A stretch of DNA of 64,000 nucleotides. Source: Bugulina stolonifera (taxonomy: Eukaryota; Bryozoa; Gymnolaemata; Cheilostomatida; Bugulidae). Location of the stretch: contig OW285188.1 of the NCBI GenBank assembly GCA_935421135.1, positions 5,508,733-5,572,732 on the forward strand, written 5' to 3'. Under the pieces are notes generated by a model. It was given only the letters and a program-made list of their open reading frames with translations, was not told where the DNA came from and did not search any database. Positions 63,827 through 64,000 of this stretch are shown here, piece after piece (position 1 is the stretch's first letter; every line of letters begins with the position of its first letter). The position numbers were made by a program, and so were the translations under genes.

Positions 63827-64000
63827 ACTACAGTCCAAGTCCGCAGCCTAAGGATCGACATGGAGCAAACCGTGCTGAGTCAAAGAGCAGAGCTACCTCT
63901 GAACCTCTCAAGCGACGTTTAAGTTTTAACAGTCCAACCTAACTCAGAGGATGCAAAATATCTCGTAGCCGACCTTCTAGATGTGTTCCCGACGACGGAG

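Larger units (their letters stand above)
61672..64000 (+). mobile_element. Element D: LTR retrotransposon, 5' part, runs off the window
   Basis: A 676-bp LTR (61672-62347) is followed by a tRNA-Leu-type primer site, a leader with an internal duplication, and a degraded gag. The end of the window reads LVADLLDVFPTTE in one frame, which resembles the segment preceding RT in Ty3/gypsy Pol, so pol probably follows. Its family accounts for the solo LTRs at 17822, 19195, 33270 and 34830. Confidence 0.85.

Overview
This is a eukaryotic, intron-bearing, AT-rich and heavily repetitive stretch of an invertebrate animal genome. A sponge or other marine invertebrate is plausible, but the sequence alone does not settle the taxon. 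There are no bacterial operons, no rRNA, and no free-standing tRNA gene that I could recognise. The host-gene content is a tandem pair of paralogous plus-strand genes for secreted fibrinogen-domain proteins. Gene 1 has exons at 11850-11991, 16633-16851, 18555-18691, 20382-20499 and 21278-21447. Gene 2 has exons at 31448-31589, 32025-32191, 36353-36404, 37251-37469 and 45511-45647. Gene 2 encodes signal peptide, PAN/apple-like module, linker and the first part of a fibrinogen C-terminal domain, with matching splice phases throughout. Gene 1 retains the complete 3' fibrinogen region through its stop codon, but its 5' half is rearranged. The two gene starts share an upstream region, supporting tandem duplication.

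Most of the rest is mobile DNA, chiefly Ty3/gypsy-type LTR retrotransposons. Element A (3279-9743, +) is old and broken: 162-bp LTRs, 5-bp target duplication, gag and pol with stops and frameshifts. A hAT-like MITE (6465-7062) interrupts its pol, and a 3' ORF resembles an SGNH/GDSL hydrolase. Element B (37653-43043, +) is young: 588-bp LTRs with one visible mismatch and a tRNA-Leu-type primer site. It encodes Gag and, in the -1 frame, a retropepsin fused to a long novel protein without reverse transcriptase. A canonical slippery heptamer plus GC-rich stem lies in the overlap. Element C (46611-59603, -) is very young, with 1488-bp LTRs that look identical. It carries one uninterrupted polyprotein ORF in which an envelope-like glycoprotein lies between Gag and protease, plus a separate coiled-coil ORF directly behind a strong splice acceptor. 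Element D starts at 61672 and runs off the window; its LTR family also left four solo LTRs (17822, 19195, 33270, 34830) and a relic.

The interval 23.5-30.5 kb is dominated by a satellite of about 70 bp per unit carrying the motif TGTGGGGACC, with higher-order structure and partly inverted flanks. Other repeats include a 51-unit 11-bp minisatellite (15887-16453), several short tandem arrays, tRNA-derived SINE-like sequences and perfect inverted repeats.

Layout: 1-3278 relics and unassigned DNA; 3279-9743 element A; 9.7-21.4 kb gene 1 with intronic LTRs and minisatellites; 21.4-31.1 kb SINE, tandem repeats and satellite; 31.1-46.6 kb gene 2, invaded by element B, a MITE and a solo LTR; 46.6-59.6 kb element C; 59.6-64 kb LTR relics and element D. 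The strongest candidate for something undescribed is element C's Gag-Env-Pro-Pol order. Element B's frameshift-linked RT-less ORF and element A's SGNH-like ORF follow.
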